Part shown: positions 11,938 to 23,100 of the stretch, piece after piece | Layout: each line of letters opens with the position of its first letter | Numbering within the stretch: position 1 is the first letter of the stretch | Source: Icerya purchasi | Lineage: Eukaryota > Arthropoda > Insecta > Hemiptera > Monophlebidae | Direction of reading: 5' to 3' | Assembly (NCBI GenBank): GCA_039619475.1 | Contig: CM077116.1 | Location: 462,829,576 to 462,893,575 of the forward strand | Length of the DNA stretch: 64,000 nt | The notes under the pieces: model-generated | The model's input: the letters and a program-made list of their open reading frames with translations, nothing else | Database searches by the model: none | What the model was told of the DNA's origin: nothing | Program-made: the position numbers and the translations under genes

Positions 11938-13286
11938 AAAGATATTAAACAAAATTCAAATATTTTTATTTCTATTTTGACCAACATGGTCAACTATTCC
12001 ATGAAGGAAGCTAACACTCCTGATGGGCTTACAAGAGGTATTGTTAGACCGATATATAAAAAAGGAGTGCAAAATCAATTTGAAAACTGCCGTCCAATAA
12101 CAATAACATCTGTAATAGATAGTATTTTAGAACACTACATTGATAAACATTTAAGAAATTATGTAGAGAAAAACAACCTACTCTATAAAATCAACACGGT
12201 TTTAGAGAAAAGAGATCCACGAGAACTTTATTGAGAACGATTGTAAATAAGATAAATACAGGACTATCGATGGGGAACCAATTTTGAATTACATTTATTG
12301 ATCTATCCAAAGCGTTTGATTTAGTTGACCATGAATTATTGATCGGGGACTTAGAAAATCTGGGCATTAAAAATAATCATCTTAAGCGGTTCAAGAATTA
12401 TATAACAACTAGGACAAGCATAGTCAAAATCACAGGGAATATAAGTAATGAAAAAACTATTCGATACAGAGTAGGTCAGGGTACCATATTGGCCCCTATT
12501 CTTTTTCTCATTTACACCAACTCGTTATACAAGCATATTAAAAATGCAAAGGTATATGTTTTTGCTGATGATATTGCCTTATTAATAGAGCACAAAAATT
12601 TATAGATGGTGGAAAGATGATTACAAGAGGATATAGATAATTTTAGTAAATGGACACATGATAGAAGGTTATGTATAAATATAGATATACATTCGGAACA
12701 GTTCGAAACCTAAGATACGCCATTCACGAATTGTCCTTTATAATAACGATTGCCTTCATGAGCTTCATGTAAATATCAATACCCATTTATGTTTTTGCCC
12801 ACCATTAGAAAACGTAAATGACTTTAAATATCTAGCTACATATATCGATAAATCCTTGAATTGGAAAAAATACATTCAAAGTTTAAATTCGAAAATAAAA
12901 CAGACAATTCCAGCTTTATATAAAATAAAGCAGGTACTATCAGATCAAACACTACGTATATACTATAATTCATTAATAATGTCTAGAATTTTATACGAAA
13001 TTCAAATATGGGGCGAGGCTAATAAAACAGAAATAAAATAAGCAAACTACAGAAGAGGTGTTTGAAATTTATACTCCCCTACTGGAAGCAAAACGACTCT
13101 GGATCAACATGGTGGAAGGAAGACAACGAAATGTCCCCTAAAATGTACTATTTCTATTATAGGTTACTAGAATTTAATATCAATAATATAAAATTACCAT
13201 CCAGGCAAAAAATTCGGTTAACAAGAAACCAAAGTAATACATATTACATCTATCCCCGCGGTAGAATTGATAACACTGATGATTAA
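11938..13286 (+). pseudogene. LINE reverse transcriptase, broken
   Basis: Across three frames the plus strand gives a readable RT core. It shows GIVRPIYKKG and NCRPITITSVIDSILEHYI (about 12040-12150), FIDLSKAFDLVDHELL (about 12290-12340), YRVGQGTILAPILFLIYTN (about 12470-12525) and VFADDIALLIE, with the catalytic FADD codons at 12561-12572. Downstream come WKKYIQSLNSKIKQTIPALY and SRILYEIQIWG (12856-13015), the usual thumb and connection region. At least three frameshifts or stops are present. It belongs to the L2/CR1/RTE-like group of non-LTR elements in general form; the clade is not assignable. Confidence 0.85.
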
Positions 13287-13966
13287 GTTTTGATTAAATT
13301 AATAAATATAATCCCTAATTATATATTAAAGGAAAAAAAATTGGCGCGTGGAAAATTGGCTGAAGGAATGGTACAAACATTGAAAAACAAGTTACGTCCT
13401 GAATCTCTCTACCTTTTAATGCTTCTTTCTTTACGTATTTTCTTTTGACTTTCTCGCGTCTTTCACTGATATTAAGTTCTCAAAGAAGATCATGTTTTTC
13501 GATTTTAAAATATTAAGCTGCCTGTATGTATCGGTGTACAAATGCGTATTACGGGGCGTGTTACGTATTTGCATACGTATTTATACTTAAACATAACGCT
13601 AGGTTTACTAATATTGTGATTTATAGAATAAGTTAAGATAGTTGTGTATTTTTTTTTTTGTAATAAACGTTCATAAGAGTGACGGGCACTCACGCAATAG
13701 GCATATTTGCCCTGTGAGACCCACAACTTATTAAAAAAAAAAAAAAGTTAGTGCTCCATCGCATATTTTACGCATAAAGGAATAGTATAAGCTATGTTGT
13801 TAGGAATTAAAATTCGGGGAAGGACGACTAATCGGAGCGCGATTGTTAGTTTAAGAAAATGCTTGAAAATAATTTATGGTTGAAAATTATTAGCCAGATA
13901 AATATAGGGAAAAAAGTACTGCCACCTCGCACCGATTTAACACCATCTTATATATATATATATATA
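13287..13966. other. Unclassified DNA with poly(A) and (TA)n
   Basis: A segment at about 13660-13745 ends in a run of about 14 A and looks like a short retroposed 3' end. A (TA)n run at about 13949-13966 abuts the following Helitron end. No gene is seen. Confidence 0.4.
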
Positions 13967-14230
13967 CTAGCGGACCCGGCAGACGTTGTCCTGCCTGAAT
14001 GTTGGCTTGTCTGCTATTAGCGGATTGAGGAAACGTTTTTTCAATATTCTAATTTTCTACGGTTGTTCAAAGCAAAATCCAAAAATTAAGTGCAATTTCT
14101 CATTATCCTGCGCCGTTCAATTCTCGTGAAACTTAAAAATTTTTCAAATAAATTTAATGAAATCGTAAAATGAGGGCCTACACAGCTGGAATGAACAGCT
14201 AGATGATAGTAACACATATGGTAGGTAGAC
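13967..14230 (-). mobile_element. Helitron 3' end, copy A
   Basis: On the minus strand the sequence ends with a GC-rich terminal hairpin region and CTAG at 13967, followed by T. On the plus strand it starts CTAGCGGACCCGGCAGACG. It is homologous to 48125-48290, sharing a segment starting CCTGCGTCGTTCAATTCTC (one base differs here) and AATCGTAAAATGAGGGCCTA. The 3' flank is a (TA)n run, consistent with Helitron preference for A-T insertion sites. The 5' end was not located. Confidence 0.6.
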
Positions 14231-15130
14231 AATTTAAATTGGGGCAGCAGTCCATTTTTTCGATTCTTTATCTTTTTACATATAACCTTTTTATAGTTCT
14301 TTTTTTTCTTTTTTTTTTTAACTTACGAATAATCTAAACGATTGAACAAAAGAAAACAAAACAAAATGTATACAAATCTTTTTTAAATATAGTATCAAAT
14401 ATTATTTTGTTGTTTTCTATATTTGCTTACACGTTCTGTTGTTATTTTAGGCCTGAAACGCAACGGGCATTTAGCAGTCGATGTGATAGGCGTCTTTAAC
14501 ATTTTTAATTTTTTATTTCTTGCTACCGGCATTCCTCACTTATTTACAAATGGAAAACAAATAAACATATTACATATATATATATATATATATGCTAGCT
14601 GTGCCCCACGGCTTTGCCAGTGTTGTTGAAATCTGTACTTGGAAATTTATTAAAAAGTTTTTGTTTTATCTGGAATTGTATTTACGTAAAGATTCTTTCT
14701 CTCTCTTTTGGGTGAAAGATGTTTATCACCGTCTAACAAAAAATAGTCTTTATGTTTCACGTTTAGCTGAAGATTGTCGATTGTTCTATAACCTGTCCGT
14801 CGTAATCTAACAAAAAGTTTTGCTCAACTAAACAACACACACAGCCATCGTTTTGAAGAAATCAAGTTATATTCACACGGTGATCTCCCATAATTACACG
14901 TTTAAGAGAACATCTTCACTCATATATTTCAACCACTCTGTCTCGAGCGTTGTATTATAATTAGTTTATTACTATAAAATCAAAATAACAGTAGTTGAGT
15001 AAAGATTTTAATATTTCTGGTAGCAAATTATTTAAAAAAAAGTTAAACGGTTAATTTAAAAAATTTATACGGCGGTTTTGGCCTAAAAGTTTGAATATTT
15101 GACATATCAGTTAAATACTCTATTTTATTT

Positions 15131-15421
15131 TTATATGTTCCCCATTAAGTCCAACAGTATATTGCTTAAATCTCTTCCAGTTTTTACAAACATATTGTAC
15201 GATACATTTTCTTCTACTCCTAATAATTCATTATTATATAATAAATAAGATAGAGACGAAAACAAAGATGCACCATCCCTATCTATGTATTTTACATAAT
15301 AGGGAACTATTGCATCATCAACACATAATAATTCTACATTCATTATTACATATATTCCACGAACTTTTTTGTAAACAACAGCGAAAAAATTTATTTTATC
15401 ATTCATCGATAATAACGCCAT
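15131..15421 (-). CDS. Helitron-internal ORF, weak OTU-like resemblance
   Basis: This is a 96-codon open frame from ATG to stop. It contains DRDGASLFSSLSYLLYNN, which resembles the N-terminal active-site segment DG.CLFRSLSYLLYG of OTU cysteine proteases that occur in some insect Helitron proteins. The expected catalytic cysteine position holds serine or alanine, and the rest of the domain is not recognisable. It lies inside Helitron copy B on the same strand. It is probably a degenerate remnant rather than an active gene. Confidence 0.3.
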   Translation of the reverse strand: MALLSMNDKINFFAVVYKKVRGIYVIMNVELLCVDDAIVPYYVKYIDRDGASLFSSLSYLLYNNELLGVEENVSYNMFVKTGRDLSNILLDLMGNI

Positions 15422-15521
15422 GCGCCAGCGATAAACATGGTTGCATTTTGATTAACATCGCACGATACACAAAAGTCGCCACGAAAAGAGTAGTTGGTAC
15501 TCAAAAAATAATAAAATTGTC

Positions 15522-15692
15522 AAATTTGTTTTTTTTTAAATTGATTGATTAAATTATTTAATATAACAAATATTTATGTAAATAATTAAAGCAAAAAGTA
15601 ATAGCCAACAATTAAATTTGTTTTTTTTAATTGATTGATTGAATTATTTAATATAACAAATACATTTATGTAAATAATTAAAACAAAAAGTA
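15522..15692 (+). repeat. Tandem duplication, two units of about 92 bp
   Basis: 15522-15600 and 15614-15692 share AAATTTG, a T-run, TTGATTGATT and ATTATTTAATATAACAAAT, and both end AAAAAGTA. The second copy has a two-base insertion and a few substitutions. Confidence 0.85.
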
Positions 15693-15855
15693 TCCTATCT
15701 GTTAAGAGTTGGATTAAATTGCATGTACTTTCAAAATTTTATAAAAATCGGTTAAGTAAATTCCGAGTTTATCCTGCACAAACATAAAGACACGGGATTT
15801 TTATATATATATATATATAAATATATATGCTTCTTCCTTCTTCTTTTAAACGTAG

Positions 15856-16035
15856 ACAATTCCGATTCAATTACTCTTCTGTATGATCATCAATAAGGCA
15901 CAAGGCCGAACTCTTGATCGAGTGGTATATTTATTTGCCTGATCTTTCTGTTTTTGGAAATACTGACAGAGATATATGTATATCGTCCTGTCGAAGGCAA
16001 AATCTTTCAAAAACATCAAAGTACAAATTGAATGA
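15856..16035 (+). pseudogene. Helitron/PIF1-type helicase C-terminal scrap
   Basis: The frame reads TIPIQLLFCMIINKAQGRTL then DRVVYLF. After a frameshift it reads MYIVLSKAKSFKNIKVQI and a stop. This matches the helicase motif V/VI end of Helitron and PIF1-like proteins (P..L.FAMTINKAQGQTL and LYVALSRVRS). It is on the strand opposite to Helitron copy B, so it comes from a separate insertion. Confidence 0.75.
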
Positions 16036-16971
16036 AAAGGCAGCCGAATCGCAATTGTAGTATGGGAAGAAGTTTTATGAAAATGTGAGGTCAGAAGAGA
16101 TGACCGATAAAGTTGAGCCGTAAAAGATTAAGAAAACTAAAACGAAAGATAATTATAGAAAAATAAAAATCAACACAAATTATCTATTCATGTTTTTTTT
16201 TAACAATGCGCATTTTTCAGATGTACTATCAATAGCTTAAAATCATAATTTCATTATATCGTAATTACAGGGATAAAATATTTTATAAAAGAAATCGACC
16301 ACTCCAGCCTCCTAAAAACTGCAACTCCGTCGAATTTGACCATGCTCATGCGAACATTCGTACATTTTTTGTTTTAAGGGGTTAGGTGAGTTTCGAAGGC
16401 TCAAAAAAGGCATATTTTCACTCATTTTTTTCTACTATATCAAATAAAATATTTTATTCAAACAATATAAAATATCAAAGATACACATCTGACAAGTACT
16501 TTGTGGAATTTTCATTTAAAAACTTTGAAAATTCAGCCATTGCGACCTCACTTCCCTTGACCCCTCAGAAAAAAGTTCTCTCGCCGTTGTCAGGATAACT
16601 CATGACAGATTCATCTGAAATTAAAAAACCAAATATTTTCTGTTAGTATATGTGTATATCTCGTGCTTGGACAAAGGGAAAAAAAAATTTTAATTTGAAC
16701 TTTTGGCGGAGTTGTGAACAAAAATTCCCCGTTTTTGGTGAAATTTGCACCACGTATTGCCTTGTAAAATTAGTTGTAATGAAAAAAAAAAAAAAAATCC
16801 TTCGTTGAAGCACGAGATAATGTTATCTTGAAGAAGTGTGCAAAATTTGAACAAGATCGGTTCATAACTTTTTGAGAAATCGTGACAACCGACTTCAAAA
16901 ATAGAGTTTCGAGAAAAACGCGATTGAAGTTTTAAATTGAAATAACACGCAGAATTTTTTTTTTTTTCAAC

Positions 16972-18795
16972 TTACATAGAATCGTCGATTCCGGCACCAT
17001 AACATAGAGAACCTGCTGCAGCGGCAATATCCAGGACATCCTTTTGCCCTTGCCTGTGACGAATTTTTGCTTCTCGAGTCCCAGCGTCACTTTTTTTTCG
17101 GCTATGAGTATGCGATTCTCATCCTCTTTTCGGGCATACTCGTGACTGTTTCGGCCAAGTTTTAAATCTATGCCGTGCATAAAAAGTAATAAATGAATGT
17201 GCCAGCAGCGACAAATGCAGAAATCTCGACTATTTTTGAACCAGCAGGAAGTATTTTTGGAGTAAGTTTCCAAATTGACTGGTTCAAACTTTCATTATTA
17301 TTTTGCGTAAAGCCACCAACACACTGCTCCAAAAGCTCTTTTTTGCTGAGTTCTTCATAAATGAGCTTGATAGCTGATGAAACGTCACTTGGTAATGTAT
17401 CATAATTGTGTTTGAATGATGAAAGGGTGTTCATAGCCGAAGCACGCTGCCAAGCGCACCATGAGTCAGGGCCGTTTGGACATTTATCGTGCTGTGGGCT
17501 TTTGTCTGTGGAGTTATAATGAAAGTAAGTTGCTCATATAGCGTTTTTCATATTTATTACCGAATCACAGTTTCTTCTTATAGCCAGACCGTAATAAACT
17601 GTTAATTTATCGATAAATTTGCCGGTAAGTTTGCCTTTGCCAGAAAGAATTTTTCTTCTAATTGTTTTATCGGCCTTAGTTTGTTTTTCTTCGACTGTTT
17701 TATTGACCAAATCGCGTTAGCGGGTACCCATCCTCTTTTGTACATGTCCTACACATTCTTTCTTGTTTATTACGAAATTTTCACCATCAGGTTCGGCACT
17801 GAGAATTCCGGAATATGTTTTAGAGTCCCCATCTCCAATATAATTTGTGTACCTTAGGCCGTATTTTTCAAAAGAGCGTTGAAACATTGCAACAATTGAT
17901 GAAACTTCCATATTACCAGCTGGTCCTTGGTGATTGGCGCTACATTCGTTTTTTTCAAAATGATCCTCTTGCCACTCTTCAAACTGACGTGTTCAGTTTT
18001 CTTTTCCAAGCTTCACATAATTTACAATACGAGCATTTTACAAAAACATCTAAAACTTTTCCGGAATAATAACCAATTAACGTAGACACACCGTATAACG
18101 ATGAATAACCACGCTTTTTCCAAGTGCCATCACCTGATACAGTAACATCTGTCGTATCTTCAACACCGTTTTCATCACTCGTTAATTTTTTTTTCTTCTT
18201 TTGCAGCTGAGATGAAAAGTGCTTCGGCAACCATCTTGGTACATTCATGTATTTTATCAACATAAAAATCGTACGTTAATTTATTCAAGAAAGAACAACT
18301 TATATCCATTAAGCCACAGAATTTTTTACATCCGGCAAGTCCTAAGCCTAATATTCGCATAACGAAAATAAACCGGCGATTTATTTCATACGATTTACCA
18401 ATTTTTTGACACGATAAAATATATCTAGGCTTACATTTCTCACATTCCACCAGGATTTCAAAACCAAGACCAAATTTTACACATTGTTTAAATTCAACTT
18501 TACAATTACACACTTTGTTCTCTCCATTTTCATTTATTATATTGGAGCACTTCACAAAAGTAGAAAGTGTTGAAAAAACTAAAAAAAAGTCTATAATCGC
18601 ATACCAAAGAGTACCGTCCTCTGGCACGTGTTTTTCGTTTTGATTTTTGAATTTTTTCGCGGACGTGCTGGTGAAAGATTCATCGTTTATCTCTGCAGTT
18701 TTAGGATTAAATGATTATTTCGTTTTTTTCGGTCTATCTTTTCTCTGAGTACCAGTTGTTAGATCAGTTCTAGTAACTTTACGTATTTTGCAAAG
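16972..18795 (-). pseudogene. Mutator-like transposase, broken
   Basis: Blocks in order on the minus strand: KIRKVTRTD and DGTLWYAIIDFF (near 18790 and 18620); MRILGLGLAGCKKFCGLMDI (about 18365-18300); VTVSGDGTWKKRGYSSLYGV and STLIGYYSGKVLDVF (18150-18050); YIGDGDSKTYSGIL and KKECVGHVQKRMGTR (17850-17717); CVGGFTQNNNESLNQSIWKL (about 17325-17265); HEYARKEDENRILIAEK; and after a frameshift DVLDIAAAAGSLCYGAGI with a stop at 16972. These are the conserved blocks of the Mutator-like transposase domain family widespread in insects and other metazoans. Several frameshifts or stops make it a pseudogene. Confidence 0.85.
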
Positions 18796-18835
18796 AAATG
18801 AATAAAAATCTCGGTAAAAATTTACAACGAACACT

Positions 18836-19430
18836 TACAGTGAGCAAAATTGAAATCCGGACACCGTGTAAAGAAATAAATATGTGTTCAGAAAGGGAGT
18901 AAAAAGAGCTATTACGGATTCCGTGTTTTTATCAGACTGTAACGTACAGCCTGGGGAACGGAAATGCTAATAAAATAAACCAATAAGAAAAGAAACACCT
19001 AATGCCGAGCAAAGTTATAAAAAAACTACATGTATCTAGGCAAAATTGAAATCCGAACACAGCAGAAATATTGTTAGTGTATGCACATACAGGACAGTGT
19101 AAGGTCGGATTTCTCAAAAAGATGAGTAATAATATCTGCTTAGTCATTGCTTATTCATTTTGCAGCAATACGTGTGAATTGCAGCATACTGTGTCCATTT
19201 TGTGTGCAAATCAAAACGGTGAATAATGAAAAATGTCTCGTTCGAGAAAGAACACCACATGTGAAATGCGTCAATTAGTAATTTTGAGTAATGTACGTGA
19301 TACTTTTGCACGACGAAATGTTCTGATGTGATGTACTATTTGTGGACAAGTCCAAATTTAAAAAAATAATTGCCCTTAGAAATTGAAAGCAAGCGAAAAA
19401 GACAGACAAACAATAGCTAAGCAGCTGCCT
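18836..19430 (+). mobile_element. Tc1-like transposon 5' fragment
   Basis: It starts near ACAGTGAGCAAAATTGAAATCC, with a related motif GGCAAAATTGAAATCCGAACA at about 19037, like Tc1 terminal repeats. At 19233 an ATG opens MSRSRKNTTCEMRQLVI, the typical start of Tc1 transposases, but a stop comes after 32 codons (19331). A further stretch KASEKDRQTIAKQLP near 19380 fits the continuation. It is inserted inside the Mutator-like element. Confidence 0.5.
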
Positions 19431-19623
19431 CAATATACCTGTGACGCGTCAGGCTGACATGGCCTGGTGGGCGGAACTTCCAAAGGCTCTATCTCTTAGA
19501 ATTTTACACCAATCGATTTAAAATTTTGGTCGAATATTCTAGACACATTGTGGTATTTAATAAGACAAAAAAAAAAAAAAAAAATCGATTTTTTGAAATT
19601 TTCAAACCCACCTAACCCCTTAA

Positions 19624-19989
19624 AGTAAAGTAACTATTCTTACGTGCGACTAAAACACATTCCTTCCGTGTTTTCAATTATTCCACACTCTCACATTCTT
19701 TATCTTCTGTTGTTACGGTGTAAAATCTGTCGGCCGGTTCAGTTCTTCAGCACTGCGATTTTTCATCATTCCTACTTCTCCTCCTTCAGCTACATATTTT
19801 TATGACAGAAAAATCTGACCGCTGGATAAGGCCGTGGGCAACTGTCGAAAGTTTTCATAAATTCTTTTAATACATAAGTAAAATTAAACGCTTCCACATT
19901 TAGTACATAGTAGTCATCAGCAAATTTGTTTCTTTTAATAATATACAAATATAAATTGCATCCCTGTATGGTGAATTATTATTTTGTTG
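19624..19989. other. Unclassified spacer
   Basis: No clear feature beyond a short degenerate unit near 19958 that may be an older copy of the following 72-bp repeat. Confidence 0.35.
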
Positions 19990-20185
19990 CCCATTGGCAC
20001 TGTGGATGCTGCTAACTTAAGCATGATCATAATATTGGATAGTAATTCACATTTTCGCTTTCCGCTGAGCATTGTGAACGCTGTTAACTCAGGCGCGGCT
20101 ACATACATTTTTATGGTGGTTCTTATTTCTATGTTCCATTCGATATTGCGGATGCTGTTAATTCCGGTACGGCCAAAATGACGGA
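19990..20185 (+). repeat. Three degenerate tandem units of about 72-74 bp, coding-like
   Basis: The motif GTGGATGCTGCTAACTT recurs at about 20002, 20074 (GTGAACGCTGTTAACTC) and 20148 (GCGGATGCTGTTAATTC). The period is close to a multiple of three. Translated, the units give LPIGTVDAANLS, FPLSIVNAVNSGAA and, in a shifted frame, VPFDIADAVNSGTA. This looks like the remnant of a protein with 24-residue repeats. No family is recognised. Confidence 0.6.
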
Positions 20186-20189
20186 TAAT

Positions 20190-23100
20190 GATTTTTACCT
20201 TCGCCCCCTACTGCGCATTACGAACAGTTATTTACCGCTTTCACTAATCAAATAGTCGAAGAATCTGATTGTGAAAAAAATTACGAACATGGAATGTATT
20301 TCAGTTGCGCATAAGAAAAGATTGAAAAAGTAATTACAAGAGTCGAATTTTTTTATTTCGAAACAAAAAATATTCGAAATATTCGTACGAGTACAGCTAA
20401 TTTTTTTATGAATATGTTTTTGTATTGAAATTTGTAAAACTAATAAACACTTTTTAATATGAATTTAAGTCACACGAATAAGATCTTTTCCCCAATATGC
20501 TCGTCTGGCATACGTGCTTTTGCCTTTATTTCATGAAAATGGTCTATTTCATAATTCACGGAGCTGAAGTGGTACAAAAATCGATAAAAATCGATAAGAT
20601 AAAACTATAGCATTGTCCAATTTATTTAGCCTCGATACTTATGGTAAAATTAAGCTGGAAAAACTATCCGATTTTGTATGTCATTTATCGCTGTAGATGA
20701 AAATCTGGACTAACAAAAAAGTAAATAAAGAATTCGTGTAATAATTAACACAATAAAAATTAGACATGTAATAAATGTACTTGTGTGTATTACGCCGTAT
20801 CACAGTTATATTAATTCGAGTCAAATCGATATCTTTCCGAAAAAAAACCGTAATTTTTTTTCTCGCCGAAGTCGTATTTTATGATTCACGTGTACGCGTG
20901 TAATGTTTATACTTTAACAAGAAAAAGTAAATTAAAAAAATAAAAAGCTTGTTACGAAAGCAATAAAGAAAAACCACAAATATATTAATGAATTATAGTT
21001 GCTTTTTATTATTATTATTAAAAGAGAAAATAAATAAATACTATACTAAAATTCGACATTTTTCCAGGTAACAAAAACCTGAAATTTAAACAATTCGGTA
21101 TAAAAAAATCGGTTATAATTAATAAATTATAAAGGATAATAGCCCTCTCTCTGGTCATCATCGTATTATATACAATAATAAAAATCATATGTATGCGTAT
21201 AACGATAAAATAATTCTTTATAATGTACAGTAAAAAAAAAAAACAAAAAACGTCGTGTCTTCAATCATTGGTTTTATTACCTGTAGTCAGTTCTAATCGT
21301 TCGGCATACACAGATAAAACAAAAGAATAATATAGACATATATCATTGTCTGTAAAACGATATAACAACCCGTATATATATATATATATATATTGTGTGT
21401 GTAGGTGTGTGTGAATAAATATGCGTAGATTGTGAAATTTCAAACATCCAGAAAAATTGTGTACGCAACGACAAAACTAATAGATGTACTATTATTGCTA
21501 AAAAAAGTAACTGCAGAGTTATACGATTTATTTCTTTTACAAGATTACAAAACTGATCGAGTATTTTTAAAAAATACCGCTAGTGATATCAGGATTGACG
21601 TAAGTAGAAGTATATTGGAAGAGCGCGGAAAAAAGAAACAGAAAAGTACAAAAAATAGATATAAAATATAACTGATAAATGTTACAAAAATAGGATGATG
21701 CAATAATAATGACCCTTTGCCGGATAAAATAGCAAACGACGATGATGATAAAATTCGTAGAAGATAATCAAAAAATTGTTAGCTTTACCGAATTCTCGAC
21801 AAAAGCACAAAAGTAGTGGATAAACCCGGAAAACGAAACGCCAGACTTAAAAATTATAAATGTCGATAAACAACAGTAAAAATATTGATCCAAGATTTTA
21901 AACTTTTGTATGCAACATTAAACGAGTGAAGTTGAAAAAAAATCAAAAAACGGATTTTAGAAGTTCAGTCGTACGCTTTAAATTTACCCGGTGTAAATGT
22001 TTTCAGCTGGCACCATCCTCGCAAGATATATATTTTTTTATCACATTCGATAAGGTAGTATTCCCCACTCCAAAAAAAAGAGAAAAAGGCGAATAAAAAT
22101 CGGCATATTTGTTATATATACGAAAAGCCGAAGAAATTATCGTTTACGTAAAAATAATTAAAAGCAGTAATTTTTTGAATTATATTTAATAAATATTTTT
22201 TTTTTTTTTTCGGAAATATCGAAATATTTTACCAATTCGTATCGCAGCGAATTAACCCCTCGTACACGGACAGAGCAGCGGATACAGTCTGAACAGAGGC
22301 AAAGTCAAATGTACACTCCTTTTATTCTTATTATTTTAAAAATTAAATAGAAAGTATATATAACGCCCTGAAACAGTGTTTTGTCTCTGAAATTATTTAA
22401 AGTAAAGTTATTCAATCCAAACTATAATTTATCGTTTTTAAATATGTCGAATTCAAAGATCGATTTTAATAATATAAAAGTGCATTTTTCCCGTACTATT
22501 AAAAGTAATTAAATTATAGTCGACGGAATGGTGATTATCGTTTCTTTTATTTTGCTCGTTCTTACTTATTTAGCAATTTTATCTACAACACTGCGATGCC
22601 GATTGTAAAAAAAAATAAAAACTTTGAATTTCTTCTTTTTTTTTTTTGTTTTTGCTTTAAAATTATTTGAAATTGTAAAATAAAACTGCAGAATAATTTT
22701 GGAAAAGCAGCGTTTCGTAGATTGCCAGCGAAATGTTTCTCTGCCTTGAAACCGGCGAATAACGGTTATTCAGGTATGGCGCCCATTCGCTTCAACGACA
22801 AAGTCAAAAAAGCGGTTCTTTAGTTTTTCTCTGTTTCGGATAATTTCGTAAGGGTACTTTTCTGCAACCTTTAGAATTTTACTTCTCAAAAAAAAGTTTA
22901 AAAACGAAATAATTACGATTTTTAATTCATTTTTGAGTTTAAGTTTGAATCGTTCTTTTTTCGGTTCTAATTAGAAATATATACATACGTTGCGTACTTC
23001 TTATAGGTTTTTATTTCAATTTTAGAAATTAATTTTAAAATTATCGTAAATCATTTTTTCCACCGTTTAGAATGTCTTTTGTAAAAATTTGAAAACTACA

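Larger units (their letters stand above)
14595..15820 (-). mobile_element. Helitron-like element, copy B
   Basis: At 14595 the plus strand reads CTAGCTGTGCCCCACGGCTT, the reverse complement of a typical Helitron 3' end (hairpin then CTAG), again against (TA)n. Near 15730-15790 a segment with AAAATCGGTTAAGTAAATTC and ACATAAAGACACGGG resembles the 5' part of such elements, followed by (TA)n at about 15800-15830. The interior has an ORF at 15131-15421 and a 92-bp tandem duplication. The boundaries are inferred. Confidence 0.5.
16374..19623 (-). mobile_element. Mutator-like DNA transposon bounded by terminal inverted repeats
   Basis: The left end starts TTAAGGGGTTAGGTGAGTTT at 16374. The right end, read from 19623 on the minus strand, starts TTAAGGGGTTAGGTGGGTTT. 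Similarity continues for about 40 bases. Between them lies a Mutator-type transposase on the minus strand, with subterminal non-coding DNA (16400-16970, including GTTTCGAGAAAAACGCG). A Tc1-like fragment occupies about 18840-19430. No target-site duplication of about 9 bp is obvious. The element is about 3.25 kb. Confidence 0.75.
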
